A stretch of 64,000 nt of DNA, taken from Rhipicephalus microplus (taxonomy: Eukaryota > Arthropoda > Arachnida > Ixodida > Ixodidae). A model generated the notes under the pieces. That model searched no databases and was not told where the DNA came from. It saw only the letters and a program-made list of their open reading frames with translations. The stretch spans positions 138,881,319-138,945,318 of the forward strand of contig NC_134707.1 in assembly GCF_043290135.1 (NCBI RefSeq), in the 5' to 3' direction. Shown piece by piece: positions 1 through 11,609 of this stretch; within the stretch, counting starts at the first letter, position 1; the number at the start of each line of letters is the position of its first letter. Position numbers and translations under genes: made by a program.

Positions 1-1135
1 TCTCTAGTTGTGCAGTCTCTGGTTTTGGAGTCTCTGGTTGTGGAGTTTCTAGCTGTGGAGTTTCAAGTTGCGGAGTCTCTAGTTGTGCAGTCTCTAGATG
101 TGGAGTCTCTGGCTGTGGAGTATTTAGTTGTGGAGTTTCTAGTTGTGGAGTTTCTATTTGCTGAGTTTCTTGTTGCGGAGTTTCTAGTTGTGGATTTTCT
201 GGCTGTGGAGTTTCTAGTTGCGGAGTTTCTAGTTGTGGAGTTTCTAGTTGTGAGGTTTGTAGTTGTTGAGTTTCTAGTTTTCGAGTTTCTAGTTGTGGAG
301 TCTCTAGTTGTGGAGTTTCTAGTTGTGAAGTTTCCAGTTTCGAAGTCTCAAGTTGTTGAGTTTCTAGTTGTGGAGTTTCTAGTTGTGGGGTTCGTAGTTG
401 TGGGGTTCGTAGTTGTGCAGTTTCTTGTTGTGGAGTATCTACTTGTGGAGTTTCCATTTGTGGTGTTTCTAGTTGTGGTGTTTCTAGTTGTGGAGTTTCT
501 AGTGTTTGAATTTCTAGTTGCCGAGTTCTTTAGTTGCGAAGTCTCAAGTTGTGGAGTTTCTAGCTGTGAAGTTTCTAGTTGCGGAGATTCTAGTTGCGGA
601 GTTTCTAGTTGTGGAGTTTTTAGTTGAGGAGTCTCTTGTTGTGGGGTCTCTAGTTGTGGAGTTTCTAGTTGTGGAGTGTCTACTTGTGGAGTTTCTAGTT
701 GTGGAGTTTCTAGTTGTGGAGTTTCTAATCGTGGAGTCTGTAGTTGTGGAGTAGCTATTTGTTGGGTTTCAAGTTATGGAGTTTTTGGCTGTGGAGTTTC
801 TAGTTGTGGAGTTTCTAGTTGTTGAGTTTCTAGTTGCCGAGTTTCTAGTTGCGAAGTCTCAAGTCGTGGAGTTTCTAGCTGCGGAGTTTCTAGTTGCGGA
901 GCTTCTAGTGGTGGAGTTTCTAGTTGTGGAATTTGTAGTTGTGGAGTATCTAGTTTTGGTGTTTCAAGTTGTGGAGTTTCTAGCTGTGGAGTTTCTAGTT
1001 GCGGAGTTTCTAGTTGCAGAGTTTCTAGTTGCGGAGTTTCTAGTTGCGGAGTTTCTAGTTGTGGAGTTTCTAGTTGCGGAGTTTTCTAGTTGCGGAGTCT
1101 GTAGTTGTGGAGTTTCTAGTTGTGGAATTTCTAGT
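1..1135 (+). repeat. Left-end segment duplicated at 8,828-9,962
   Basis: Constant offset of 8,827 bp. Shared private variants are CCAGTTTCGAAGTC, GCGGAGATTCTAG, GTCTCTTGTTGTGGGG and TTTCTAATCGTGG. The copies part near 1,135, where this one jumps to GGATTTTCGAG and the TTATAG landmark. Confidence 0.85.
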
Positions 1136-1200
1136 TGTGGATTTTCGAGTTGTGGAGTTTCTAGTTGCGAAGTTTCTAGTTGGGGAGTTTCTACTTGAGT

Positions 1201-1791
1201 TTATAGTTGCGGATTTTCTAGTTGCAGAGTTTTAAGTTGTCGAGTTTCTAGTTGCAAAGTCTCTAGTTGTGGAGTTTCTAGTTGCGGAGTTTCTAGCTGT
1301 GGAGTTTCTAGTTGCGGAGTCTCTAGTTGTGCAGTCTCTGGTTTTGGAGTCTCTGGTTGTGGAGTTTCTAGTTGTGGAGTTTCTAGCTGTGGAGTTTCAA
1401 GTTGCGGAGTCTCTAGTTGTGCAGTCTCTAGCTGTGGAGTCTCTGGCTGTGGAGTTTCTAGTTGTGGAGTTTCTAGTTGTGGAGTTTCTATTTGCTGAGT
1501 TTCTTGTTGCGGAGTTTCTAGTTGTGGATTTTCTGGCTGTGGAGTCTCTAGTTGCGGAGTTTCTAGTTGTGGAGTTTCTAGTTGTGAGGTTTGTAGTTGT
1601 TGAGTTTCTAGTTTTCGAGTTTCTAGTTGTGGAGTCTCTAGTTGTGGAGTTTCTAGTTGTGAAGTTTCCAGTTGCGAAGTCTCAAGTGGTTGAGTTTCTA
1701 GTTGTGGAGTTTCTAGTTGTGGGGTTCGTAGTTGTGGGGTTCGTAGTTGTGCAGTTTCTAGTTGTGGAGTATGTACTTGTGGAGTTTCCAT
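1201..1791 (-). other. Repeat-derived minus-strand ORF (ATG to TAA, 196 codons), probably not a gene
   Basis: Read on the minus strand, the frame TPQLE stays open from a true ATG (complement of CCAT in the TTTCCATTTG unit) to a TAA (complement of the TTATAG landmark). The product would be an uninterrupted TPQLE pentapeptide repeat: hydrophilic, low complexity, with no signal peptide, transmembrane segment or Cys. Equivalent frames recur at 3564-4154, 5972-6547, 8709-9284, 11610-12080, 19144-19734, 25034-25489 and 31622-32077, with lengths differing by multiples of 15 bp. Conserved ends are expected from recent HOR copying and do not show selection. No promoter, splice structure or poly(A) signal is recognisable. 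I consider it a by-product of a 15-bp unit lacking stops in this frame. Confidence 0.15.
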
Positions 1792-3563
1792 TTGTGGTGT
1801 TTCTAGCTGTGGAGTTTCTAGTTGCGGAGTTTCTAGATGCAGAGTTTCTAGTTGCGGAGTTTTCTAGTTGTGGAGATTCTAGTGGCGGAGTTTCTAGTTG
1901 CGGAGTTCCAAGTTGTGGAGTTTCTAGTTGTGGAGTTTCTAGTTGTGGAATTTGTAGTTGTGGAGTATATAGCTGTGGTGTTTCAAGTTGTGGAATTTCT
2001 AGTGGCGGAGTTTCTAGTTGTAGAGTTTCTAGTTGCGGAGTTTTCTAGTTGTGGAGTTTCTAGTTGCGGAGTTTCTAGTTGCGGAGCTTCAAGTTGTGGA
2101 GTTTCTAGTTGTGGAGTTTCTAGTTGTGGAGTTTGTAGTTGTGGAGTATCTAGTTGTGGGCTTTCAAGTTGTGGAGTTTCTAGTTGTGGAGTTTCTAGTT
2201 GCGGAGTTTTCTAGTTGCGGAGTCTGTAGTTGTGGAGTTTCTAGTTGTGGAATTTCTAGTTACGGAGTTTCTAGTTGTGGAGCTTTTAGTTGAGGAGTCT
2301 CTAGTTGTTGAGTCTCTAGTTGTGGAATTTCTAGTTGTGGAGTTTCTAGTTGTGGAGTTTCTGGTTGTGGAATTTCAAGTTGTGGAGTCTCTAGTGGCGG
2401 AGTGAGTTTCTAGTTGCGGAGTTTCTGTTTGTGGAGTTTCTAGTTGTGGAGTTTCTAGTGTTTGAATTTCTAGTTGCTGAGTTCTTTAGTTGCGAAGTCT
2501 CAAGTTGTGGAGTTTCTAGCTGTGAAGTTTCTAGTTGCGGAGTTTTTAGTTGCGGAGTTTCTAGTTGTGGAGTTTTTAGTTGAGGAGTCTCTAGTTGTGG
2601 GGTCTCTAGTTATGGAGTTTCTAGTTGTGGAGTGTCTACTTGTGGTGTTTCTAGTTGTGGAGTTTCTAGTTGTGGAGTTTCTAGTCGTGGAGTCTGTAGT
2701 TGTGGAGTAGCTATTTGTTGGGTTTCAAGTTATGGAGTTTTTGGCTGTAGAGTTTCTAGTTGTGGAGTTTCTAGTTGTTGAGTTTCTAGTTGCCGAGTTT
2801 CTAGTTGCGAAGTCTCAAGTCGTGGAGTTTCTAGCTGCGGAGTTTCTAGTTGCGGAGCTTCTAGTGGTGGAGTTTCTAGTTGTGGAATTTGTAGTTGTGG
2901 AGTATCTAGTTTTGGTGTTTCAAGTTGTGGAGTTTCTAGCTGTGGAGTTTCTAGTTGCGGAGTTTCTAGTTGCAGAGTTTCTATTTGCGGAGTTTCTAGT
3001 TGCGGAGTTTCTAGTTGTGGAGTTTCTAGTTGCGGAGTTTTCTAGTTGCGGAGTCTGTAGTTGTGGAGTTTCTAGTTGTGGAATTTCTAGTTACGGAGTT
3101 TCTAGTTGTGGAGCTTTTAGTTGAGGAGTCTCTAGTTGTTGAGTCTCTAGTTGTAGAATTTCTAGTTGTGGAGTTTCTAGTTGTGGAGTTTCTAGTTGTG
3201 GAATTTCAAGTTGCAGGGTTTCTAGTTTCGGAGTTTTCTAGTTGTGGAGTTTCTAGTTGCGGAGTTTCTAGTTGCGGAGTTTCTAGTTGTGGAGTTTCTA
3301 GCTGTGGAGTTTCTAGTTGCAGGGTTTCTAGTTTCGGAGTTTTCTAGTTGTGGAGTTTCTAGTTGCGGAGTTTCTAGTTGCGGAGTTTCAAGTTGTGGAG
3401 TTTCTAGTTGTGGAGTTTCTAGTTGTGGAGTTTTTAGTTGTGGAGTTTCTAATTGTGGAGCTTCTTGATGGGGAGTTTCTAGTTGTGAAGTTTCTAGTTG
3501 TGGATTTTCGAGTTGTGGAGTTTCTAGTTGCGAAGTTTCTAGTTGGGGAGTTTCTACTTGAGT
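1201..3563 (+). repeat. Domain A HOR copy 1 (2,363 bp)
   Basis: This copy runs from one TTATAG landmark to the next. Up to about 2.4 kb it aligns to the next copy at a constant offset of 2,363 bp. From about 2,474 the offset becomes 2,408, because this copy lacks three 15-bp units, including the GAGCCAGTAG unit that copy 2 carries near 4.81 kb. That is an exact 45-bp loss in register with the monomer. Confidence 0.85.
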
Positions 3564-5971
3564 TTATAGTTGCGGATTTTCTAGTTGCAGAGTTTTAAGT
3601 TGTCGAGTTTCTAGTTGCAAAGTCTCTAGTTGTGGAGTTTCTAGTTGCGGAGTTTCTAGCTGTGGAGTTTCTAGTTGCGGAGTCTCTAGTTGTGCAGTCT
3701 CTGGTTTTGGAGTCTCTGGTTGTGGAGTTTCTAGTTGTGGAGTTTCTAGCTGTGGAGTTTCAAGTTGCGGAGTCTCTAGTTGTGCAGTCTCTAGCTGTGG
3801 AGTCTCTGGCTGTGGAGTTTCTAGTTGTGGAGTTTCTAGTTGTGGAGTTTCTATTTGCTGAGTTTCTTGTTGCGGAGTTTCTAGTTGTGAATTTTCTGGC
3901 TGTGGAGTTTCTAGTTGCGGAGTTTCTAGTTGTGGAGTTTCTAGTTGTGAGGTTTGTAGTTGTTGAGTTTCTAGTTTTCGAGTTTCTAGTTGTGGTGTCT
4001 CTAGTTGTGGAGTTTCTAGTTGTGAAGTTTCCAGTTGCGAAGTCTCAAGTTGTTGAGTTTCTAGTTGTGGAGTTTCTAGTTGTGGGGTTCGTAGTTGTGG
4101 GGTTCGTAGTTGTGCAGTTTCTAGTTGTGGAGTACGTACTTGTGGAGTTTCCATTTGTGGTGTTTCTAGCTGTGGAGTTTCTAGTTGCGGAGTTTCTAGA
4201 TGCAGAGTTTCTAGTTGCGGAGTTTTCTAGTTGTGGAGATTGTAGTGGCGGAGTTTCTAGTTGCGGAGTTCCAAGTTGTGGAGTTTCTAGTTGTGGAGTT
4301 TCTAGTTGTGGAATTTGTAGTTTTGGAGTATATAGCTGTGGTGTTTCAAGTTGTGGAATTTCTAGTGGCGGAGTTTCTAGTTGTAGAGTTTCTAGTTGCG
4401 GAGTTTTCTAGTTGTGGAGTTTCTAGTTACGGAGTTTCTAGTTGCGGAGCTTTAAGTTGTGGAGTTTCTAGTTGTGGAGTTTCTAGTTGTGGAGTTTGTA
4501 GTTGTGGAGTATCTAGTTGTGGGCTTTCAAGTTGTGGAGTTTCTAGTTGTGGAGTTTCTAGTTGCGGAGTTTTCTAGTTGCGGAGTCTGTAGTTGTGGAG
4601 TTTCTAGTTGTGGAATTTCTAGTTACGGAGTTTCTAGTTGTGGAGCTTTTAGTTGAGGAGTCTCTAGTTGTTGAGTCTCTAGTTGTGGAATTTCTAGTTG
4701 TGGAGTTTCTAGTTGTGGAGTGTCTAGTTGTGGAATTTCAAGTTGTGGAGTCTCTAGTGGCGGAGTGAGTTTCTAGTTGCGGAGTTTCTGTTTGTGGAGT
4801 TTCTAGTTGCGGAGCCAGTAGTTGTGGAGTTTCTAGTTGTGGAGTTTCTAGTTGTGGAGTTTCTAGTGTTTGAATTTCTAGTTGCCGAGTTCTTTAGTTG
4901 CGAAGTCTCAAGTTGTGGAGTTTCTAGCTGTGAAGTTTCTAGTTGCGGAGTTTCTAGTTGCGGAGTTTCTAGTTGTGGAGTTTTTAGTTGAGGAGTCTCT
5001 AGTTGTGGGGTCTCTAGTTGTGGAGTTTCTAGTTGTGGAGTGTCTACTTGTGGAGTTTCTAGTTGTGGAGTTTCTAGTTGTGGAGTTTCTAGTCGTGGAG
5101 TCTGTAGTTGTGGAGTAGCTATTTGTTGGGTTTCAAGTTATGGAGTTTTTGGCTGTGGAGTTTCTAGTTGTGGAGTTTCTAGTTGTTGAGTTTCTAGTTG
5201 CCGAGTTTCTAGTTGCGAAGTCTCAAGTCGTGGAGTTTCTAGCTGCGGAGTTTCTAGTTGTGGAGCTTCTAGTGGTGGAGTTTCTAGTTCTGGAATTTGT
5301 AGTTGTGGAGTATCTAGTTTTGGTGTTTCAAGTTGTGGAGTTCCTAGCTGTGGAGTTTCTAGTTGCGGAGTTTCTAGTTGCAGAGTTTCTAGTTGCGGAG
5401 TTTCTAGTTGCGGAGTTTCTAGTTGTGGAGTTTCTAGTTGCGGAGTTTTCTAGTTGCGGAGTCTGTAGTTGTGGAGTTTCTAGTTGTGGAATTTCTAGTT
5501 ACGGAGTTTCTAGTTGTGGAGCTTTTAGTTGAGGAGTCTCTAGTTGTTGAGTCTCTAGTTGTGGAATTTCTAGTTGTGGAGTTTCTAGTTGTGGAGTTTC
5601 TAGTTGTGGAATTTCAAGTTGCAGGGTTTCTAGTTTCGGAGTTTTCTAGTTGTGGAGTTTCTAGTTGCGGAGTTTCTAGTTGCGGAGTTTCTAGTTGTGG
5701 AGTTTCTAGCTGTGGAGTTTCTAGTTGCAGGGTTTCTAGTTTCGGAGTTTTCTAGTTGTGGAGTTTCTAGTTGCGGAGTTTCTAGTTGCGGAGTTTCAAG
5801 TTGTGGAGTTTCTAGTTGTAGAGTTTCTAGTTATGGAAATTTTAGTTGTGGAGTTTCTAATTGTGGAGCTTCTTGATGGGGAGTTTCTAGTTGTGAAGTT
5901 TCTAGTTGTGGATTTTCGAGTTGTGGAGTTTCTAGTTGCGAAGTTTCTAGTTGGGGAGTTTCTACTTGAGT
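3564..5971 (+). repeat. Domain A HOR copy 2 (2,408 bp)
   Basis: This is the most complete A copy and the best reference for the A-type HOR. Relative to copy 1 it has 45 extra bases around the GAGCCAGTAG unit. Its 4.79-5.65 kb part matches 7.64-8.49 kb at a constant offset of 2,843 bp. Confidence 0.85.
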
Positions 5972-8708
5972 TTATAGTTGCGGATTTTCTAGTTGCAGAG
6001 CTTTAAGTTGTCGAGTTTCTAGTTGCAAAGTCTCTAGTTGTGGAGTTTCTAGTTGCGGAGTTTCTAGCTGTGGAGTTTCTAGTTGCGGAGTCTCTAGTTG
6101 TGCGGTCTCTGGTTTTGGAGTCTCTGGTTGTGGTGTTTCTAGCTGTGGAGTTTCAAGTTGCGGAGTCTCTAGTTGTGCAGTCTCTAGCTGTGGAGTCTCT
6201 GGCTGTGGAGTTTTTAGTTGTGGAGTTTCTAGTTGTGGAGTTTCTATTTGCTGAGTTTCTTGTTGCGGAGTTTCTAGTTGTGGATTTTCTGGCTGTGGAG
6301 TTTCTAGTTGCGGAGTTTCTAGTTGTGGAGTTTCTAGTTGTGAGGTTTGTAGTTGTTGAGTTTCTAGTTTTCGAGTTTCTAGTTGTGAAGTCTCTAGTTG
6401 TGGAGTTTCTAGTTGTGAAGTTTCCAGTTGCGAAGGCTCAAGTTGTTGAGTTTCTAGTTGTGGAGTTTCTAGTTGTGGGGTTCGTAGTTGTGGGGTTCGT
6501 AGTTGTGCAGTTTCTTGTTGTGGAGTATCTACTTGTGGAGTTTCCATTTGTGGTGTTTCTAGTTGTGGTGTTTCTAGTTGTGGAGTTTCTAGTGTTTGAA
6601 TTTCTAGTTGCCGAGTTCTTTAGTTGCGAAGTCTCAAGTTGTGGAGTTTCTAGCTGTGAAGTTTCTAGTTGCGGAGTTTCTAGTTGCGGAGTTTCTAGTT
6701 GTGGAGTTTTTAGTTGAGAGTCTCTAGTTGTGCAGTCTCTAGCTGTGGAGTCTCTGGCTGGGGTGTTTCTAGTTGTGGAGTTTCTAGTTGTGGAGTTTCT
6801 ATTTGCTGAGTTTCTTGTTGCGGAGTTTCTAGTTGTGAATTTTCTGGCTGTGGAGTTTCTAGTTGCGGAGTTTCTAGTTGTGGAGTTTCTAGTTGTGGAG
6901 TCTCTAGTTGTGGAGTTTTTAGTTGTGAAGTTTCCAGTTGCGAAGTCTCAAGTTGTTGAGTTTCTAGTTGTGGAGTTTCTAGTTGTGGGGTTCGTAGTTG
7001 TGGGGTTCGTAGTTGTGCAGTTTCTAGTTGTGGAGTATGTACTTGTGGAGTTTCCATTTGTGGTGTTTCTAGCTGTGGAGTTTCTAGTTGCGGAGTTTCT
7101 AGATGCAGAGTTTCTAGTTGCGGAGTTTTCTAGTTGTGGAGATTCTAGTGGCGGAGTTTCTAGTTGCGGAGTTCCAAGTTGTGGAGTTTCTAGTTGTGGA
7201 GTTTCTATTTGTGGAATTTGTAGTTTTGGAGTATATAGCTGTGGTGTTTCAAGTTGTGGAATTTCTAGTGGCGGAGTTTCTAGTTGTAGAGTTTCTAGTT
7301 GCGGAGTTTTCTAGTTGTGGAGTTTCTAGTTGCGGAGTTTCTAGTTGCGGAGCTTTAAGTTGTGGAGTTTGTAGTTGTGGAGTTTCTAGTTGTGGAGTTT
7401 CTAGTTGCGGAGTTTTCTAGTTGCGGAGTCTGTAGTTGTGGAGTTTCTAGTTGTGGAATTTCTAGTTACGGAGTTTCTAGTTGTGGAGCTTTTAGTTGAG
7501 GAGTCTCTAGTTGTTGAGTCTCTAGTTGTGGAATTTCTAGTTGTGGAGTTTCTAGTTGTGGAGTTTCTAGTGGTGGAATTTCAAGTTGTGGAGTCTCTAG
7601 TGGCGGAGTGAGTTTCTAGTTGCGGAGTTTCTGTTTGTGGAGTTTCTAGTTGCGGAGCCAGTAGTTGTGGAGTTTCTAGTTGTGGAGTTTCTAGTTGTGG
7701 AGTTTCTAGTGTTTGAATTTCTAGTTGCCGAGTTCTTTAGTTGCGAAGTCTCAAGTTGTGGAGTTTCTAGCTGTGAAGTTTCTAGTTGCGGAGTTTCTAG
7801 TTGCGGAGTTTCTAGTTGTGGAGTTTTTAGTTGAGGAGTCTCTAGTTGTGGGGTCTCTAGTTGTGGAGTTTCTAGTTGTGGAGTGTCTACTTGTGGAGTT
7901 TCTAGTTGTGGAGTTTCTAGTTGTGGAGTTTCTAGTCGTGGAGTCTGTAGTTGTGGAGTAGCTATTTGTTGGGTTTCAAGTTATGGAGTTTTTGGCTGTG
8001 GAGTTTCTAGTTGTGGAGTTTCTAGTTGTTGAGTTTCTAGTTGCCGAGTTTCTAGTTGCGAAGTCTCAAGTCGTGGAGTTTCTAGCTGCGGAGTTTCTAG
8101 TTGTGGAGCTTCTAGTGGTGGAGTTTCTAGTTCTGGAATTTGTAGTTGTGGAGTATCTAGTTTTGGTGTTTCAAGTTGTGGAGTTTCTAGCTGTGGAGTT
8201 TCTAGTTGCGGAGTTTCTAGTTGCAGAGTTTCTAGTTGCGGAGTTTCTAGTTGCGGAGTTTCTAGTTGTGGAGTTTCTAGTTGCGGAGTTTTCTAGTTGC
8301 GGAGTCTGTAGTTGTGGAGTTTCTAGTTGTGGAATTTCCAGTTACGGAGTTTCTAGTTGTGGAGCTTTTAGTTGAGGAGTCTCTAGTTGTTGAGTCTCTA
8401 GTTGTGGAATTTCTAGTTGCGGAGTTTCTAGTTGTGGAGTTTCTAGCTGTGGAGTTTCTAGTTGCAGGGTTTCTAGTTTCGGAGTTTTCTAGTTGTGGAG
8501 TTTCTAGTTGCGGAGTTTCTAGTTGCGGAGTTTCAAGTTGTGGAGTTTCTAGTTGTGGAGTTTCTAGTTGTGGAAATTTTAGTTGTGGAGTTTCTAATTG
8601 TGGAGCTTCTTGATGGGGAGTTTCTAGTTGTGAAGTTTCTCTTTGTGGATTTTCGAGTTGTGGAGTTTCTAGTTGCGAAGTTTCTAGTTAGGGAGTTTCT
8701 ACTTGAGT
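5972..8708 (+). repeat. Domain A HOR copy 3 (2,737 bp), internally rearranged
   Basis: This copy is longer than copy 2 because it re-enters itself. The segment beginning AGTTGTGCAGTCTCTAGCTG at 6171 appears again at 6726, an offset of 555 bp or exactly 37 monomers. The re-entry point near 6715-6720 reads TTAGTTGAGAGTCTCTAG, two bases shorter than the usual TTGAGGAGTCTC. This looks like an unequal crossover inside the HOR, with a small junction deletion. Confidence 0.8.
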
Positions 8709-11609
8709 TTATAGTTGCGGATTTTCTAGTTGCAGAGCTTTAAGTTGTCGAGTTTCTAGTTGCAAAGTCTCTAGTTGTGGAGTTTCTAGTTGCGGAGTTT
8801 CTAGCTGTGGAGTTTCTAGTTGCGGAGTCTCTAGTTGTGCAGTCTCTGGTTTTGGAGTCTCTGGTTGTGGAGTTTCTAGCTGTGGAGTTTCAAGTTGCGG
8901 AGTCTCTAGTTGTGCAGTCTCTAGCTGTGGAGTCTCTGGCTGTGGAGTATTTAGTTGTGGAGTTTCTAGTTGTGGAGTTTCTATTTGCTGAGTTTCTTGT
9001 TGCGGAGTTTCTAGTTGTGGATTTTCTGGCTGTGGAGTTTCTAGTTGCGGAGTTTCTAGTTGTGGAGTTTCTAGTTGTGAGGTTTGTAGTTGTTGAGTTT
9101 CTAGTTTTCGAGTTTCTAGTTGTGGAGTCTCTAGTTGTGGAGTTTCTAGTTGTGAAGTTTCCAGTTTCGAAGTCTCAAGTTGTTGAGTTTCTAGTTGTGG
9201 AGTTTCTAGTTGTGGGGTTCGTAGTTGTGGGGTTCGTAGTTGTGCAGTTTCTTGTTGTGGAGTATCTACTTGTGGAGTTTCCATTTGTGGTGTTTCTAGT
9301 TGTGGTGTTTCTAGTTGTGGAGTTTCTAGTGTTTGAATTTCTAGTTGCCGAGTTCTTTAGTTGCGAAGTCTCAAGTTGTGGAGTTTCTAGCTGTGAAGTT
9401 TCTAGTTGCGGAGATTCTAGTTGCGGAGTTTCTAGTTGTGGAGTTTTTAGTTGAGGAGTCTCTTGTTGTGGGGTCTCTAGTTGTGGAGTTTCTAGTTGTG
9501 GAGTGTCTACTTGTGGAGTTTCTAGTTGTGGAGTTTCTAGTTGTGGAGTTTCTAATCGTGGAGTCTGTAGTTGTGGAGTAGCTATTTGTTGGGTTTCAAG
9601 TTATGGAGTTTTTGGCTGTGGAGTTTCTAGTTGTGGAGTTTCTAGTTGTTGAGTTTCTAGTTGCCCAGTTTCTAGTTGCGAAGTCTCAAGTCGTGGAGTT
9701 TCTAGCTGCGGAGTTTCTAGTTGCGGAGCTTCTAGTGGCGGAGTTTCTAGTTGTGGAATTTGTAGTTGTGGAGGATCTAGTTTTGGTGTTTCAAGTTGTG
9801 GAGTTTCTAGCTGTGGAGTTTCTAGTTGCGGAGTTTCTAGTTGCAGAGTTTCTAGTTGCGGAGTTTCTAGTTGCGGAGTTTCTAGTTGTTGAGTTTCTAG
9901 TTGCGGAGTTTTCTAGTTGCGGAGTTTGTAGTTGTGGAGTTTCTAGTTGTGGAATTTCTAGTTACGGAGTTTCTAGTTGTGGAGCTTTTAGTTGAGGAGT
10001 CTCTAGTTGTTGAGTCTCTAGTTGTGGAATTTCTAGTTGTGGAGTTTCTAGTTGTGGAGTTTCTAGTTGTGGAATTTCAAGTTGTGGAGTCTCTAGTGGC
10101 GGAGTGAGTTTCTAGTTGCGGAGTTTCTGTTTGTGGAGTTTCTAGTTGCGGAGCCAGTAGTTGTGGAGTTTCTAGTTGTGGAGTTTCTAGTTGTGGAGTT
10201 TCTAGTTGTGGAGTTTCTAGTGTTTGAATTTCTAGTTGCCGAGTTCTTTAGTTGCGAAGTCTCAAGTTGTGGAGTTTCTAGCTGTGAAGTTTCTAGTTGC
10301 GGAGTTTCTAGTTGCGGAGTTTCTAGTTGTGGAGTTTTTAGTTGAGGAGTCTCTAGTTGTGGGGTCTCTAGTTGTGGAGTTTCTAGTTGTGGAGTCTCTA
10401 GTTGGGGAGTTTCGAGTTGTGGAGTTTCTAGCTGTGGAGTTTTTCGTCGCGGAGTTTCTAGTTGCAGAGTTTCTAGTAGCGGAGTTTTCTTGTTGTGGAG
10501 ATTCTAGTGGCGGAGTTTCTAGTTGCGGAGTTTCAAGTTGTGGAGTTTCTAGTTGTGGACTTTCTAGCTGTGGAGTTTCTAGTTGCGGAGTTTTTAGTTG
10601 TGGAGTTTCTGGTTGTGGAGTTTCTAGTTCTGGAGTCTGTAGTTGTGGAGTATCTATTTGTTGGGTTTAAAGTTGTGGAGTTTCTAGTTGTGGAGTTTCT
10701 AGTTGTTGAGTTTCTTGTAGTTGAGTTTCTAGTTGCCGAGTTTCTAGTTGCGAAATCTAAGGTCGTGGAGTTTCTAGCTGTGGGGTTTCTAGTTGCGGAG
10801 TTTCTAGTTGCGGAGTTTCTAGTTGTGGATTTTGTAGTTGTGGAGTATATAGTTGTGGTGTTTCAAGTTGTGGAGTTTCTAGTTGCGGAGTTTCTAGTTG
10901 CAGAGTTTCTAGTTCCGGAGTTTTCTAGTTGTGGAGTTTCTAGTTGCGGAGTTTCTAGTTGTGGAGCTTCAAGTTGTGGAGTTTCTGGTTGTGGAGTTTA
11001 TAGTTGTGGAATTTCTAACTGTGGAGATTCTACTTGCGGAGTTTCTAGTTGCAGAGTTTCTAGTTGTGGAGTTTCTAGTTGTGGAGTTTTAGTTGTGGAG
11101 TTTAAAGTTGTGGAATTTATAGGTGTGGAGTTTCTAGTTGTGGAATTTCAAGTTGTGGAGTTTCTAGTTGTGGAGTTTCTAGTTGTGGAGTTTTAAGTTG
11201 TGGAGTTTCTAATTGTGGAGCTTCTTGATGGGGAGTTTCTAGTTGTGAAGTTTCTAGTAGTGGATTTTCGAGTTGTGGAGTTTCTAGTTGCGAAGTTTCT
11301 AGTTGGGGAGTTTCTACTTGTGGAGTTTCTAGTTGTGGAGTTTCTAGCTGTGGAGTTTCTATTTGCAGGGTTTCTAGTTTCGGAGTTTTCTAGTTGTGGA
11401 GTTTCTAGTTGCGGAGTTTCTAGTTGCGGAATTTCAAGTTGTGGAGTTTCTAGTTGTGGAGTTTCTAGTTGTGGAGTTTTAAGTTGTGGAGTTTCTAATT
11501 GTGGAGCTTCTTGATGGGGAGTTTCTAGTTGTGAAGTTTCTAGTAGTGGATTTTCGAGTTGTGGAGTTTCTAGTTGCGAAGTTTCTAGTTGGGGAGGTTC
11601 TACTTGAGT
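8709..11609 (+). repeat. A-to-B hybrid HOR copy (2,901 bp)
   Basis: The left part (8.71 to about 10.39 kb) is A-type. From about 10.40 kb it carries B-specific variants: GGGGAGTTTCGAG, TTTTTCGTCGCGG, a GGGTTTAAAG unit near 10,665, and GTTTAAAGTTGTGGAATTT near 11.1 kb. Its first 1.13 kb or so also matches the left end of the window at an offset of 8,827 bp. Confidence 0.8.

Larger units (their letters stand above)
1..10390 (+). repeat. Domain A: HOR array with 2.36-2.9 kb units
   Basis: Domain A is defined by ordered variant units that recur in the same order. They include GTGCAGTCTCTGG, TATTTGCTGAG, a doublet of GTGGGGTTCGTAG, TTTCCATTTGTGG, a 19-bp unit GCGGAGTGAGTTTCTAG, GTGTTTGAATTTC and GTAGCTATTTGTTGGG. 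The landmark TTATAG falls at 1201, 3564, 5972 and 8709, giving spacings of 2,363, 2,408 and 2,737 bp. The right edge is where the B-specific GGGGAGTTTCGAG unit first appears near 10.4 kb. The edge is a recombination transition, not a clean insertion boundary. Confidence 0.85.

Noticed and set aside
10..627. EFLVV-repeat hydrophobic frames read as membrane proteins
   Set aside because: The valine/leucine richness comes from GTT, GTG and CTA in the monomer, with a charged Glu every five residues. Frames end at inherited 16-bp units, with no start context or conserved termini.
1966..1980. TATATAG motif in the GGAGTATATAGCTG unit (and repeats of it) as a TATA box
   Set aside because: It is one or two base changes from the monomer (GGAGTATCTAG), is copied with the HOR, and has no gene downstream.
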